Shown piece after piece: positions 1 to 10,200 of a stretch of 64,000 nucleotides of DNA. The stretch is from Acidobacteriota bacterium (GTDB lineage Bacteria > Acidobacteriota > Terriglobia > Versatilivoradales > Versatilivoraceae): positions 102,155-166,154 of the forward strand of contig JAJDUG010000049.1 in the NCBI GenBank assembly GCA_022826755.1, given 5' to 3'. Under the pieces are notes generated by a model. That model ran no database searches and was not told the DNA's origin. It saw only the letters and a program-made list of their open reading frames with translations. A program made the translations under genes and the position numbers. Every line of letters starts with the position of its first letter. Within the stretch, counting starts at the first letter, position 1.

Positions 1-1
1 G

Positions 2-1018
2 CCGCCCCTCTCCATCCAGGAATACCGATTCCAGGGAAGCAGCATGGGAACCACTTTCGAGGTGAAAGTGGTGGCGTCCCCGCTCCCGCAACAACGGCAG
101 CAGGCGGTACGGGAGGCCATTCGGGCGCAACTGCAGGACGTCGACGGCAAGATGTCGACCTACCGGGAAGCTTCCGAAATCTCCCGCCTGAACCGCTCGC
201 GGGAAACCATCCCCCGCCCGCTGTCCCGGGAAACCTTCACGGTGCTGGAGGAGGCCCAGAGAATCAGCCGGGTGACCGGCGGAGCCTTCGACGTCACGGT
301 TGGCCCCCTGGTCAACGCCTGGGGATTCGGACCCGCGCCTCACTCCGCATCCCTGCCGACGGCCACCGAGATCGAGCAGTTGAAGTTGCGAAGCGGTTGG
401 GCCAAAATTGAACTCAACGCCCGGGATTCCACGATTCTCAAGCGCGAGCCAGCCCTTTACCTCGACCTCTCGGCCATTGCCAAGGGGTATGCCGTCGACA
501 GGCTCTCGGAAGTCCTGGCCGAAATGAACCTCACCAGGCACATGGTGGAACTGGGAGGCGAAGTGAGGACCAGCGGCCGCAACGCCGGCGGGAACGCCTG
601 GCGAATCGCGATCGAGAAACCGGTATCCGGCGGCAGGGCTTTCCAGCGGATCCTTCCCCTGGAGAACCTGGCCCTTGCCACCTCCGGAGACTACCGTAAT
701 TTTCGCCGGGCGGAGGACGGACACCTCTCCCACACCATCGATCCCAGGACGGGTCGACCCGTGAGGCACGAGCTGGCCTCCGTCAGCGTGGTGGACGCTT
801 CCTGCATGCGGGCCGATGGCTATGCCACCGCCCTGATGGTCTTGGGGGAAGACGAAGGCCATCGCCTGGCGGCAGCGCAGGACCTGGCGGCGCTGTTCCT
901 GGTGCGGACCGGGGAGGGATCTTTGCGGGAGAGGGAGACGCCGGCCTTCCGGCGCCTATTTGGGGCCAAGCCGGCTACGGGGACAGACCTGATTCCGGAA
1001 AGGGAGCGTGGATCGTGA
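2..1018 (+). CDS. apbE: FAD:protein FMN transferase ApbE (5' end cut by window edge)
   Basis: The enzyme transfers FMN from FAD to a Thr/Ser of target proteins such as NqrB and NqrC and normally acts outside the cytoplasmic membrane. The reading frame is open from base 2, and the ATG at 44 falls on the conserved MGTT motif that lies internally in ApbE proteins, so the true start and the expected signal peptide lie outside the window. Family motifs seen are DLSAIAKGYAVD, VELGGEV, ATSGDYRNF, the HTIDPRTGRPV block and a late ADGYATALMVLG. The stop TGA overlaps the GTG start of the next gene (GTGA), so the two are translationally coupled. That neighbour looks like NqrM, which makes flavinylation of Na+-NQR subunits the likely job. 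Identity is secure; the substrate is inferred from context. Confidence 0.93.
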   Translation, partial: PPLSIQEYRFQGSSMGTTFEVKVVASPLPQQRQQAVREAIRAQLQDVDGKMSTYREASEISRLNRSRETIPRPLSRETFTVLEEAQRISRVTGGAFDVTVGPLVNAWGFGPAPHSASLPTATEIEQLKLRSGWAKIELNARDSTILKREPALYLDLSAIAKGYAVDRLSEVLAEMNLTRHMVELGGEVRTSGRNAGGNAWRIAIEKPVSGGRAFQRILPLENLALATSGDYRNFRRAEDGHLSHTIDPRTGRPVRHELASVSVVDASCMRADGYATALMVLGEDEGHRLAAAQDLAALFLVRTGEGSLRERETPAFRRLFGAKPATGTDLIPERERGS

Positions 1019-1212
1019 GTCTTTTCCTTGTCACGCTGGTTGTGGTGGGCCTGGTCATGGTCCTCATGGCGGTGGGTCTCTTCTTCAAGAGACCCTGCCT
1101 GCGCGGTTCCTGCGGAGGCCCCGACCTGTTCGACTCCCAAGGAGAGTCTCTCACCTGCGCCGCCTGCCCCCGCCGGCGTTCCCTCCACTCGGAAGAGGAA
1201 CCTTCAGCTTAG
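1015..1212 (+). CDS. nqrM: Na+-NQR maturation protein NqrM-like
   Basis: This 65-residue protein has one N-terminal membrane segment (residues 2-24) followed by a short Cys-rich tail. The pattern MAVGLFFKR, then a GSCGG motif and a CAAC motif matches NqrM (DUF539 family), a small membrane protein needed to assemble the iron centre of Na+-translocating NADH:quinone reductase. The GTG start at 1015 overlaps the apbE stop. In known operons nqrABCDEF is followed by apbE and nqrM, so the Nqr structural genes probably lie just left of the window. The tail after CAAC is Arg/Ser/Glu-rich and not conserved. The call rests on the Cys pattern, the length and the neighbour. Confidence 0.8.
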   Translation: MSLFLVTLVVVGLVMVLMAVGLFFKRPCLRGSCGGPDLFDSQGESLTCAACPRRRSLHSEEEPSA

Positions 1213-1243
1213 CCCCGCCCCCTGCGACGGGACGGTTCTTCTT

Positions 1244-2926
<1,683 letters not shown>

Positions 2927-3044
2927 GCGATACCTCCGGAATCAAGAGAAGTTCCGGCCGAAGCTGCCGGAATTGGGGTGAGGGCCCGACCAGGATCGAG
3001 ATTCGAGCCGCGAAGCCGTTGTGCCGGACGGTTCCACAGCCGGA

Positions 3045-3695
3045 TCAGCGGCGCCGCAAGAGGATATAGAGGGCTCCGCAGCCGCCGTCCGCAAGACGAG
3101 CCGACGCGTAGGCGATCACCTGACGGCTCATGCGCCGCGTGTCCAGCCATTTCGTCAGCCAGTCCTTCAAGGTCGGCTGACCCTCCCGCGAGTGGTTTCC
3201 CCGCCCGTGAATCACGCGAACGCAGCCGTGGCCCCGCTTGAGGCTGGAACGGATAAAGTCCTCGAATGCTTTCCTGGCATCGGCGACGACCAGTCCGTGG
3301 AGGTCGAGGTGGGCCTGCACCGAAAAACGCCCCTTTCTCAGCCCGCCGATCCAACGGCGGCCCTCGGGATGGGGCGTCCCCTCCAGGTATTCTCCACTCA
3401 TGGTCAAGTCGAAACGGCCTTTACCCGAAACGAATTCCTGCAACAAGCGCAATCCCTCTTCCTCGTCGTCTATGGTATCCGGAATCTCCAGTGCCGGAGT
3501 TGTGCGGGTTGGCGTGGCACTCCATCCCAGGGGAACCACATCCCGCATGGACAGGGCAAACAGCTCTCCGTCGCTGAGAGTCTCGGGCAATCCACCCGGG
3601 GGCTTGGGTTTTTTCGGGACCGCCGCGGGAGATCGCGGACGAATCCGAGCCAATTCGGAAAAGGACTTGAAGGCTCGGAACTCGGGAGTCTTCAT
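3045..3695 (-). CDS. Smr-domain protein
   Basis: The 216-residue product carries a C-terminal Smr (small MutS-related) domain at about residues 125-210, with the diagnostic LDLHG motif and the HGRGNHSREG loop followed by a Trp-containing helix. Smr domains are nucleases or nucleic-acid binders, known from MutS2 C termini and from stand-alone SmrA/SmrB-type proteins. The N-terminal half is Pro-rich and unstructured-looking. I chose the ATG at 3695 because the open frame further upstream is low-complexity and lacks family similarity; no clear Shine-Dalgarno sequence is visible. It is downstream of the AT-rich island and may be transcribed alone. RNA versus DNA substrate cannot be told from sequence. 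Confidence 0.8.
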   Translation of the reverse strand: MKTPEFRAFKSFSELARIRPRSPAAVPKKPKPPGGLPETLSDGELFALSMRDVVPLGWSATPTRTTPALEIPDTIDDEEEGLRLLQEFVSGKGRFDLTMSGEYLEGTPHPEGRRWIGGLRKGRFSVQAHLDLHGLVVADARKAFEDFIRSSLKRGHGCVRVIHGRGNHSREGQPTLKDWLTKWLDTRRMSRQVIAYASARLADGGCGALYILLRRR

Positions 3696-4269
3696 GACAC
3701 CAACAGAACTCCGACGACCGGAGCCGGGCTGACAGCCGGCGCGATCTTCATGATCAGCGCAATCCTGCGCCTCTGAGGACAGAACAGGCACTGCGCGGGT
3801 TGGCTCAGCTCGATCATCGGCACCGGGACAGGAAGGGGGGCTCGACCGGCGCCATTTTACGCCAGAACCGGACCGTGGGTAAACCGACCGCGGGATCACA
3901 CGATTGGTAGGGTTTTCGCGGGGTATGTCGGGAGAGGCGCTACAGGACGTGTATACTTGAGGGAAAAAGCCAACCGCAGGCAGATCGGGCACCACCTCCA
4001 GTCAGATTCGTCCAAACTTCTGCTACACTCTTTCTCAACGGCAGATTCCTATATTCACGAATACGAATTGCCGTTCAGTTGTCTAAGAAGACGGAACCAA
4101 TTCAGAGGAGCCGTCAGGTGACTATTGTCACTGTTGAGATAATAGATAGCTTGTATGCCACAATTGTCCCCAAGTACAACCTTCAGCAATCCGTGCGAGC
4201 ACAGGGCATGGTGGCACTCAATTGCGGTAATTGGTCAGGTCAACCTGAAACTGTTGATGGGAGATATCA
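3696..4269. other. Intergenic stretch at left boundary of AT-rich island
   Basis: No convincing gene is seen. Base composition changes within this stretch: up to about 3,900 it is GC-rich like the core, and from about 4,000 it is clearly AT-richer. A 70-codon open frame from a TTG at 4079 has no recognisable features and is not called. No tRNA, integrase or direct repeat marks the junction. Confidence 0.5.
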
Positions 4270-4872
4270 ATGCCTACTTGTGCAGACTTAGGCAAGCACG
4301 AGAATTTAGAGATGTTGGTTGGTCAGCGGGGCATTAGGGGCAAACACAATTCACTGGAACAGTGCACCTGGTTACGCTCGGAGGAGAATCCCGAAATTTC
4401 CTCTCATCTGCATGAACATGTCTTGATTGGCGTACCCGACATTTCGGTCGGTGTAGTTGATCGTGTTCGGATGCCGCCCTTTAGAAGAGGATCCTCAACC
4501 CGGCTGTCTGGGGTAATCCATGATCTTCACAGATGGCACTTCTTGAGATCAAAACAGGCTGAAGTTGAAATTAGCAGCGAAAATAGACTACGACGCACAT
4601 TTCGCACACTTGCAGAACATTGGAGGAGAGATACCCGATTTGTGTCCCTTGCCAGAAAGAAAATAATGCACCCCGCATACCAGCGCATTATCGGCCTTGG
4701 CCCCCAGGCCCTTCCACTTATATTTAAAGAACTCAAGCAGCGACCATCTCAGTGGTTCTGGGCACTGGAATGTATAACAGGAGAAGATCCCGCCAGGGAT
4801 TCCTCGACATTTGCGGATGCTGTAGAACAATGGTTGGCTTGGGCTCGACGAAACGGATACCTTGATGAATGA
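4270..4872 (+). CDS. Conserved protein of unknown function, first gene of a two-gene module
   Basis: The 200-residue product has a conserved-looking C-terminal half, about residues 100-200, with the pattern LAEHWRRDTRFVSLARK, HPAYQRIIGLG, LPLIFKELKQ and QWFWALECITGEDP. I recall this pattern from small bacterial proteins encoded next to a partner like the following gene; no biochemical role is known to me. The N-terminal 90 residues are unlike that core and may be a wrong or variable extension. The ATG at 4270 is preceded by GGGAG at a good distance, which supports the start. The stop overlaps the ATG of the next gene, so the two are probably co-translated. Codon use is AT-richer than in flanking housekeeping genes, consistent with acquisition. 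Confidence 0.6.
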   Translation: MPTCADLGKHENLEMLVGQRGIRGKHNSLEQCTWLRSEENPEISSHLHEHVLIGVPDISVGVVDRVRMPPFRRGSSTRLSGVIHDLHRWHFLRSKQAEVEISSENRLRRTFRTLAEHWRRDTRFVSLARKKIMHPAYQRIIGLGPQALPLIFKELKQRPSQWFWALECITGEDPARDSSTFADAVEQWLAWARRNGYLDE

Positions 4873-5320
4873 TGAAGCTCACATTGGTTACTTGGAGGTT
4901 CACTTCCCTAATCTCAAGTCAGCAAAATACGCCGTCACCAGCCCATGCGATCCGAGCTACAACTGTGTTGCTTTTGCGTTTGGAGACACCTCGCGTTGGT
5001 GGCAGCGAGACCATGTGAAGCCAAACTATTGGCCAGAGGGAATTGAAGAAGATGACACACTTCATTCCTGGATTAAAGTTGCAGCAACGTGCGGATTCAG
5101 AGACACTTCGAACAGCAACCCCGATCCTGAGCAGGATAAGATCGCAATCTACGTTAAGGGCGAAGAGCCCCAGCACATCTGCTTTCGGAGCGGAAATGGC
5201 CCATGGATGAGTAAGCTTGGGGAGGATGTAGACGTTGTGCACGAAACCCTACATGCCTTGGAAGGCAACGTCTACGGAAATGTCAGGATTTGCTTGTCCC
5301 GGCAACGAGATCACTTGTGA
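4865..5320 (+). CDS. Conserved protein with YNC...H pattern (DUF7689-like), second gene of module
   Basis: The 151-residue product starts at the ATG at 4865, inside the end of the preceding gene (8-base overlap); a TTG at 4862 is possible. Visible blocks are SPCDPSYNCVAFAFGD with Cys34, a WW and NYWPEG segment, DKIAIYVK, then a PWMSKLGEDVDVVHE block with His126 and LEGNVYG. The YNCIA/YNCVA pattern with a late conserved His resembles a widespread uncharacterised family that I recall as DUF7689. The spacing of the Cys and His is reminiscent of NlpC/P60-like thiol hydrolases, but that is speculation. It forms a tight pair with the upstream gene. Its stop lies only 27 bases from the convergent stop of the large-island operon. 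Confidence 0.65.
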   Translation: MNDEAHIGYLEVHFPNLKSAKYAVTSPCDPSYNCVAFAFGDTSRWWQRDHVKPNYWPEGIEEDDTLHSWIKVAATCGFRDTSNSNPDPEQDKIAIYVKGEEPQHICFRSGNGPWMSKLGEDVDVVHETLHALEGNVYGNVRICLSRQRDHL

Positions 5321-5347
5321 TCCAGCACTATGAACCAGCGTCTCCAT

Positions 5348-7276
5348 TCAACGACTGTTGAAAGCCACCAATGCTGCATCGGTTCTTGCACAGGAGACCC
5401 ATAGTTCAGGCACAATATGACATAGGTATCTCACGCATGAATGGAGCACTTCCCCCTCATCACCCTCGAAATTACCAAATGCCAGTTCCATCAGCCAATT
5501 CCCTGAATATTCCCTCCAATCGTCCAGTTTTTCGCGGCTTGCAGCCGCCATTATGCAAATCCTCACAGTCTCTGTGATCGATAGAGCGCATTGAGCATCG
5601 AGCCTGTTTCTGCTCACCACAATTCGTAACTCGTCGGCGAGCGCACTACTCCTCGTGACGGCTGCGACAATGGCCAATCCGTTCAATACATTCAGAAGCT
5701 GTGCCTTGCTCTCCACGTCTGCAATTCTATAACCGCCACGCTTTAGAGCTTTTGCCGCCAATTCGGCCTGCTTGGAGTTTACACTGAAGATTAACGCGGA
5801 ATTGACAAGAGTCGCGAAAGACGATGTTGTAGTTCTTGCTAATCCTAACTGTGAACCAATTGCCGCCGAAACATCGGCAGGCATGTTGATCGGACACGCC
5901 TCAGCACCCTCCAGTGGCCCCGGAAGGTACGGACGGGGAAACTCGCTGAGAGAGTGAAGGCTTCCGGGACTGGTCCCGAGAACTAAGTCGTGTAATTTCC
6001 CTTCCTTGATATTTTTCTCACAAGTCTTGGCAGTGATCATGATGCGACCGAAGAACTCCGCTTTCATTTGCGATGCCGTTCCAAAATCAGGACTCCAACG
6101 GGGTTCTAAACGCATATCAACGAGTGACTGCAAGAAATGATGGTGTTTGTGATTATTGGACACCCACTCGCAAAACGGATCAAACTCGACACCAGAATTT
6201 ACCATCTGACGATTGATCAGAGCCGCCTGTGACAAAGCTGCCAATCTTCTATAGAAAGGGGGCTCTTGCGACAACAGTCGGAGTCTGGACAGTTCCCCAT
6301 CTACAAGGAGAAACAACGCTGAGAAAAGCTTGAAATCGCTTGCATTAGTAGCAACATCGTCGTCACGAATTTCTTGAACGAGACGAATAACGTGCGGTTC
6401 AATTTCAGGCCTATCCTGAAGAATGCGAAAGGCTACCGCGATTGCACCTAGTTGAGAAATCCTGTCACCATACTCTTCCAAGTATTCAAAGGCACGAACA
6501 AGGTCTTCACTTCCAACGTGTTCAACTCTGATTTCAGTTGTCAGCGCAGAATGTGATGACAGCAACAGGCTATATAAGAAGCCGTCATACGGTCGCCAAG
6601 CAGCCAGTTGGTTGAAAAATTGTCTTCCCCTCCCCTCGGCATAATCTGTGATGGACGTACTTCCGTCGTAGATCCCCACCAATCTCTCAAAATATCTCCG
6701 CGAAGGAGGAACAAGTGAGGATACGATGCCTTTTCCATTTGAGATTTCGTTACGTATTGTCCCTGCTATATGAACCGGTGTATCGCGAAAATCACTGTGA
6801 AACTCGTCAACTTCCTCATCTTCAAGGGCCCGTTCTGAAAGTAATTCCTGCCATACTTGTCGTGCACTGGTGGGCAAATTGACGTCAGATGTGGCCTCAT
6901 CGAGGCCTTGCAGTCGTGTCTTTCTATCAGGGGAAAGTGCGGTAAAATCAGGCAGCACAAGGCTCTGTTTACCATTAAAAATAGCAAGCGTCGGCCGTTC
7001 TCCCATATCGGCGTTGCTATTCAAATTCCACTGCCGGCCATCGGTATCAGTGACCACGGTTTCCGACACACCTGAAAGAATTTTTCGAATAGCTTCGAAC
7101 AGTTCACTACGTTGAATAGAAACGCCAGAATCACCGAACGCAAGAAAAGCGTCCGTCTTAAGTCCATACTCCTTCCGAAAACCAGAGTCCCTTAACAAGG
7201 TTTCGCGTAACAACGGAGGAGCAAGCTCCAAAGTCGCCTGCGCCAAAGAAGACCTGACGTCAGGGCTATTCCTCAT
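5348..7276 (-). CDS. Unknown 642-residue partner of the HNH-TPR-PIN protein
   Basis: I do not recognise this family. The product is soluble, with no signal peptide or membrane segment, and its composition suggests a mostly helical C-terminal two-thirds, with repeated amphipathic helices between about residues 230 and 400 and again from 480 to 640. The N-terminal 110 residues contain a possible beta-rich segment (VVTDTDGRQWNLN, PTLAIFNGKQSLVLPDF). A HKHHHF cluster lies near residue 385. The ATG at 7276 overlaps the stop of the upstream 4.1-kb gene as ATGA, so the two are made together and probably work together. Base composition is near or below 50 % GC, unlike the flanking core genes. It could be an effector, a sensor or an immunity protein; sequence alone does not decide. 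Confidence 0.75.
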   Translation of the reverse strand: MRNSPDVRSSLAQATLELAPPLLRETLLRDSGFRKEYGLKTDAFLAFGDSGVSIQRSELFEAIRKILSGVSETVVTDTDGRQWNLNSNADMGERPTLAIFNGKQSLVLPDFTALSPDRKTRLQGLDEATSDVNLPTSARQVWQELLSERALEDEEVDEFHSDFRDTPVHIAGTIRNEISNGKGIVSSLVPPSRRYFERLVGIYDGSTSITDYAEGRGRQFFNQLAAWRPYDGFLYSLLLSSHSALTTEIRVEHVGSEDLVRAFEYLEEYGDRISQLGAIAVAFRILQDRPEIEPHVIRLVQEIRDDDVATNASDFKLFSALFLLVDGELSRLRLLSQEPPFYRRLAALSQAALINRQMVNSGVEFDPFCEWVSNNHKHHHFLQSLVDMRLEPRWSPDFGTASQMKAEFFGRIMITAKTCEKNIKEGKLHDLVLGTSPGSLHSLSEFPRPYLPGPLEGAEACPINMPADVSAAIGSQLGLARTTTSSFATLVNSALIFSVNSKQAELAAKALKRGGYRIADVESKAQLLNVLNGLAIVAAVTRSSALADELRIVVSRNRLDAQCALSITETVRICIMAAASREKLDDWREYSGNWLMELAFGNFEGDEGEVLHSCVRYLCHIVPELWVSCARTDAALVAFNSR

Positions 7277-10200
7277 GTCGTCTCCCCATTGTCCAACAGT
7301 TGATCAACGGCTACTGCGACCTGTCTTTTGTACTGGGCGACAATCAGCGCATACAGATCGGGAAATTGTTCTTTAACAGGGATCAATACTCTATCTTGTA
7401 CCCAGTTCCAGTATGCATCTCTGACTTCTTTTGGGGCATTGAACTGCAGGATGAGCATCATCAGGATATGCACACTTCGCCCGCTCTTCACAATGTTGAT
7501 TCCATTCTCCGGATCGAGGCTTTGAACCCAACCACGAATGTCCAACTGGTCTACAAGCCAGTCAGAGCGGGCGGTTACACTGGAGAGATCATCGTCGGCC
7601 ATCCAAATGGTCTGCAAGCTTCTGATGAATACTTGCAAGGTCGTAACAAGCCAAGGAGCTTCTTTTGGAATTTGTAGCCAGTCACTCATTCGAACACGCA
7701 AAAGACTTTCGCGAATGGCTTTCAACTCGGCCGTTTCGATTACCCTACCGTCCTGGATCTGCGAGGCTGAAAGATAAGACACGAGTTCAACCTCTCCAAC
7801 AGGCACCAGAAAATATCCCGCACGACGAAGTTGTGTTCTGTACTCCAACTGGTTTTCAGCAGTAATGGCACGAGCGGACGTCAATGCAACTAAGAGATCC
7901 AATGTTGAATGCATCGGCACCTGTGAACCATCATTGTCAATATAAGCATGCTGATTGATGAACCTGTCGTCTGAAATAATTGCATCGCAGTCACCCACCA
8001 GAGCCAATATCCCTAAACAAGGATGCTCGGGCATCGATTTCTCAGCCAACTTGTCCGTATAGCGTTGTTTACCAACCTTGACTTTCCCAGATTCTATCCG
8101 GGACGCAAGACCAGATCGTATGCGTTCCAACGCATCGATGACCCTTCCAGAAGTATTTTCGTAAGTGATGAGTTGATCAGCTTCTGAAAGGCTTCTTGGA
8201 GAAACAAAGGGCCTGAAACCCGCAGCTTTTAGTTTTTCGAATATCCCGAGATGGAGAAAATAGGTTACAGCCAAGTCGCTCAAATACAGGATTGCGCCAT
8301 CATTAATTCCAGGTTCGGTCGGCCAAGGCTTCTCTTGAAGCTGCAAGAAGGCAAGTGCTTTTTTCGCTTCTTCAATGGTGAGCTGACCTTTTTCTCTTAG
8401 CTTGGCGACAATAGATTGACAACTAAAAAGCACAGCAGAGTGCGCCGTCAAGTCGGCTTCTTCCTCCATCAGAGAAGACAGTCGATGAACCGGAGACGGA
8501 CAGACAACGATGCGTTGGATGTCATCATCGGCATCGATTTCTGCTTCTGCGATAAACATAGCCAACTCATCGCCAACCTGGGCTGAAAGGTCACCATCTG
8601 CCACAGTCGTCGAAACGAATTTCTCCAGCAATTCATTCGCGAGCAGATCGCGTAAGAGATTGGCGTCCCTGATGCGGCTCGGTTGGTGAAATTTGGTCTT
8701 TTGCTTCTCCTCAAACAGCCACGCCATAGTCGAGTGGGGTACGTATACCCGCTCGAATGCTTCGAATACTTTGTCCAACAGTCCTAGAAAACTCAAAGTG
8801 AACAACGCAGTAAGATCAATTCCAATACTCTTGCTGGAATTCCAAGAAACTAGTTGACGCTTTCCGCTGTACGCTGATAACGGTACCCTGCCTCTAGGGT
8901 CTCTCTCCGATAGGTTTGAATATGCAGGAAACAGCATTAAATATACCAACGCCTTGTTGAGAGATTGAGCAGCGACAAACATGGGTACATCGCCACAGCT
9001 CAACAACTGCCACGTCTCAGATTCTCGACGATCCCATTCAATTTTGCGGTCAAAGAAATCCTTCAGAGTCACTCTTTGAATTGGGCCATTGTCTTCAGAC
9101 AGCACATTGGCCCTTTGAATCCACTGAGAGACGGCAGGATTGTCGTCCCAACCAGCGCTCATGGCTAATGTGTATGCAGCACATAAGAGTTCGGCATCTT
9201 TACTACTCTTGCTTGCTGCGGCAAAGAGGAGTTCCTTGGCAAGAGGGGAATCTAACTGAAAGGCAAGTTGAGCCGTTCCCATCAAATCTTGAGCGCTCCT
9301 TGTGGATCTTTGCTCAAACTCTCTAGCAACATACTTAGAAAGGATGTTCATATCACCGAGAGCAACCCCGAGATGAACCTGCAAAGTCCGATAGCTTGGA
9401 TCCTCCCAATACTCATCAAGTTTCGTCAGTTCGGAGCGAGCCTGAAGTAGAGCGCCTTCATAATATAGTGCCCACGCGTAAAGCAACTTCAGGCACTTGG
9501 ATCGTTTCAGGAGACCAATGTTCGATTTGAGGAATGTGACAAGCTGTTCAGTTTGCCTTGCTTTATCTAGTGCGTTCGCAAATCGCTCAGCATCGCCGAC
9601 GTAACTTGTCCTTTTGAACAGAATTTCTCCATATTTGCAAAGACCATCCCAGTCTTGTGCGCTTTCGAGTTTTTCGACCAGAGCTTCTAGGTCGCTAAGC
9701 AAGTTCGTATTCTTGAAAAGCTCTTTGAGAGTCTCAATTGGATTCGTACCCTCTGCCTCCCTGATTCTAGTTCGGATACGTCGTTCGTCGGTTGGAGATA
9801 ATCCATGTTCTAGCAGAAGCTCAAGACAATCAGTTGCGGTTTCAATCTGTCCCGCATTTAGGTGTGTTTCGATCCGGAAAACGAGCAGCGACTTTGCATT
9901 TATATACTTGGATAGCTCGTCATAGTGCTGGTCAATGTAGTTAGCCGCGGCTTTCGGATTCTTCTGCCTGAAGCAGAGAGCAAAGCGAGCCTTTGCTGTG
10001 TCTAGTGTGATTCCCCCGTGCAACGCGATTTGTCGGTCGATTTCTTTCTCAACCGCTTCCAGATCCAACTTGATTCCGAATTGAACACCGAGGGGGACGA
10101 GGTGAAGAGCAGATTTGGGATCACGAAGACTGCTCTTAAGCCGTTCCCGCCCATGGGTGGCAGTTGCGGGGACTTTCAACTCAATCCACAGCGCGTACTC

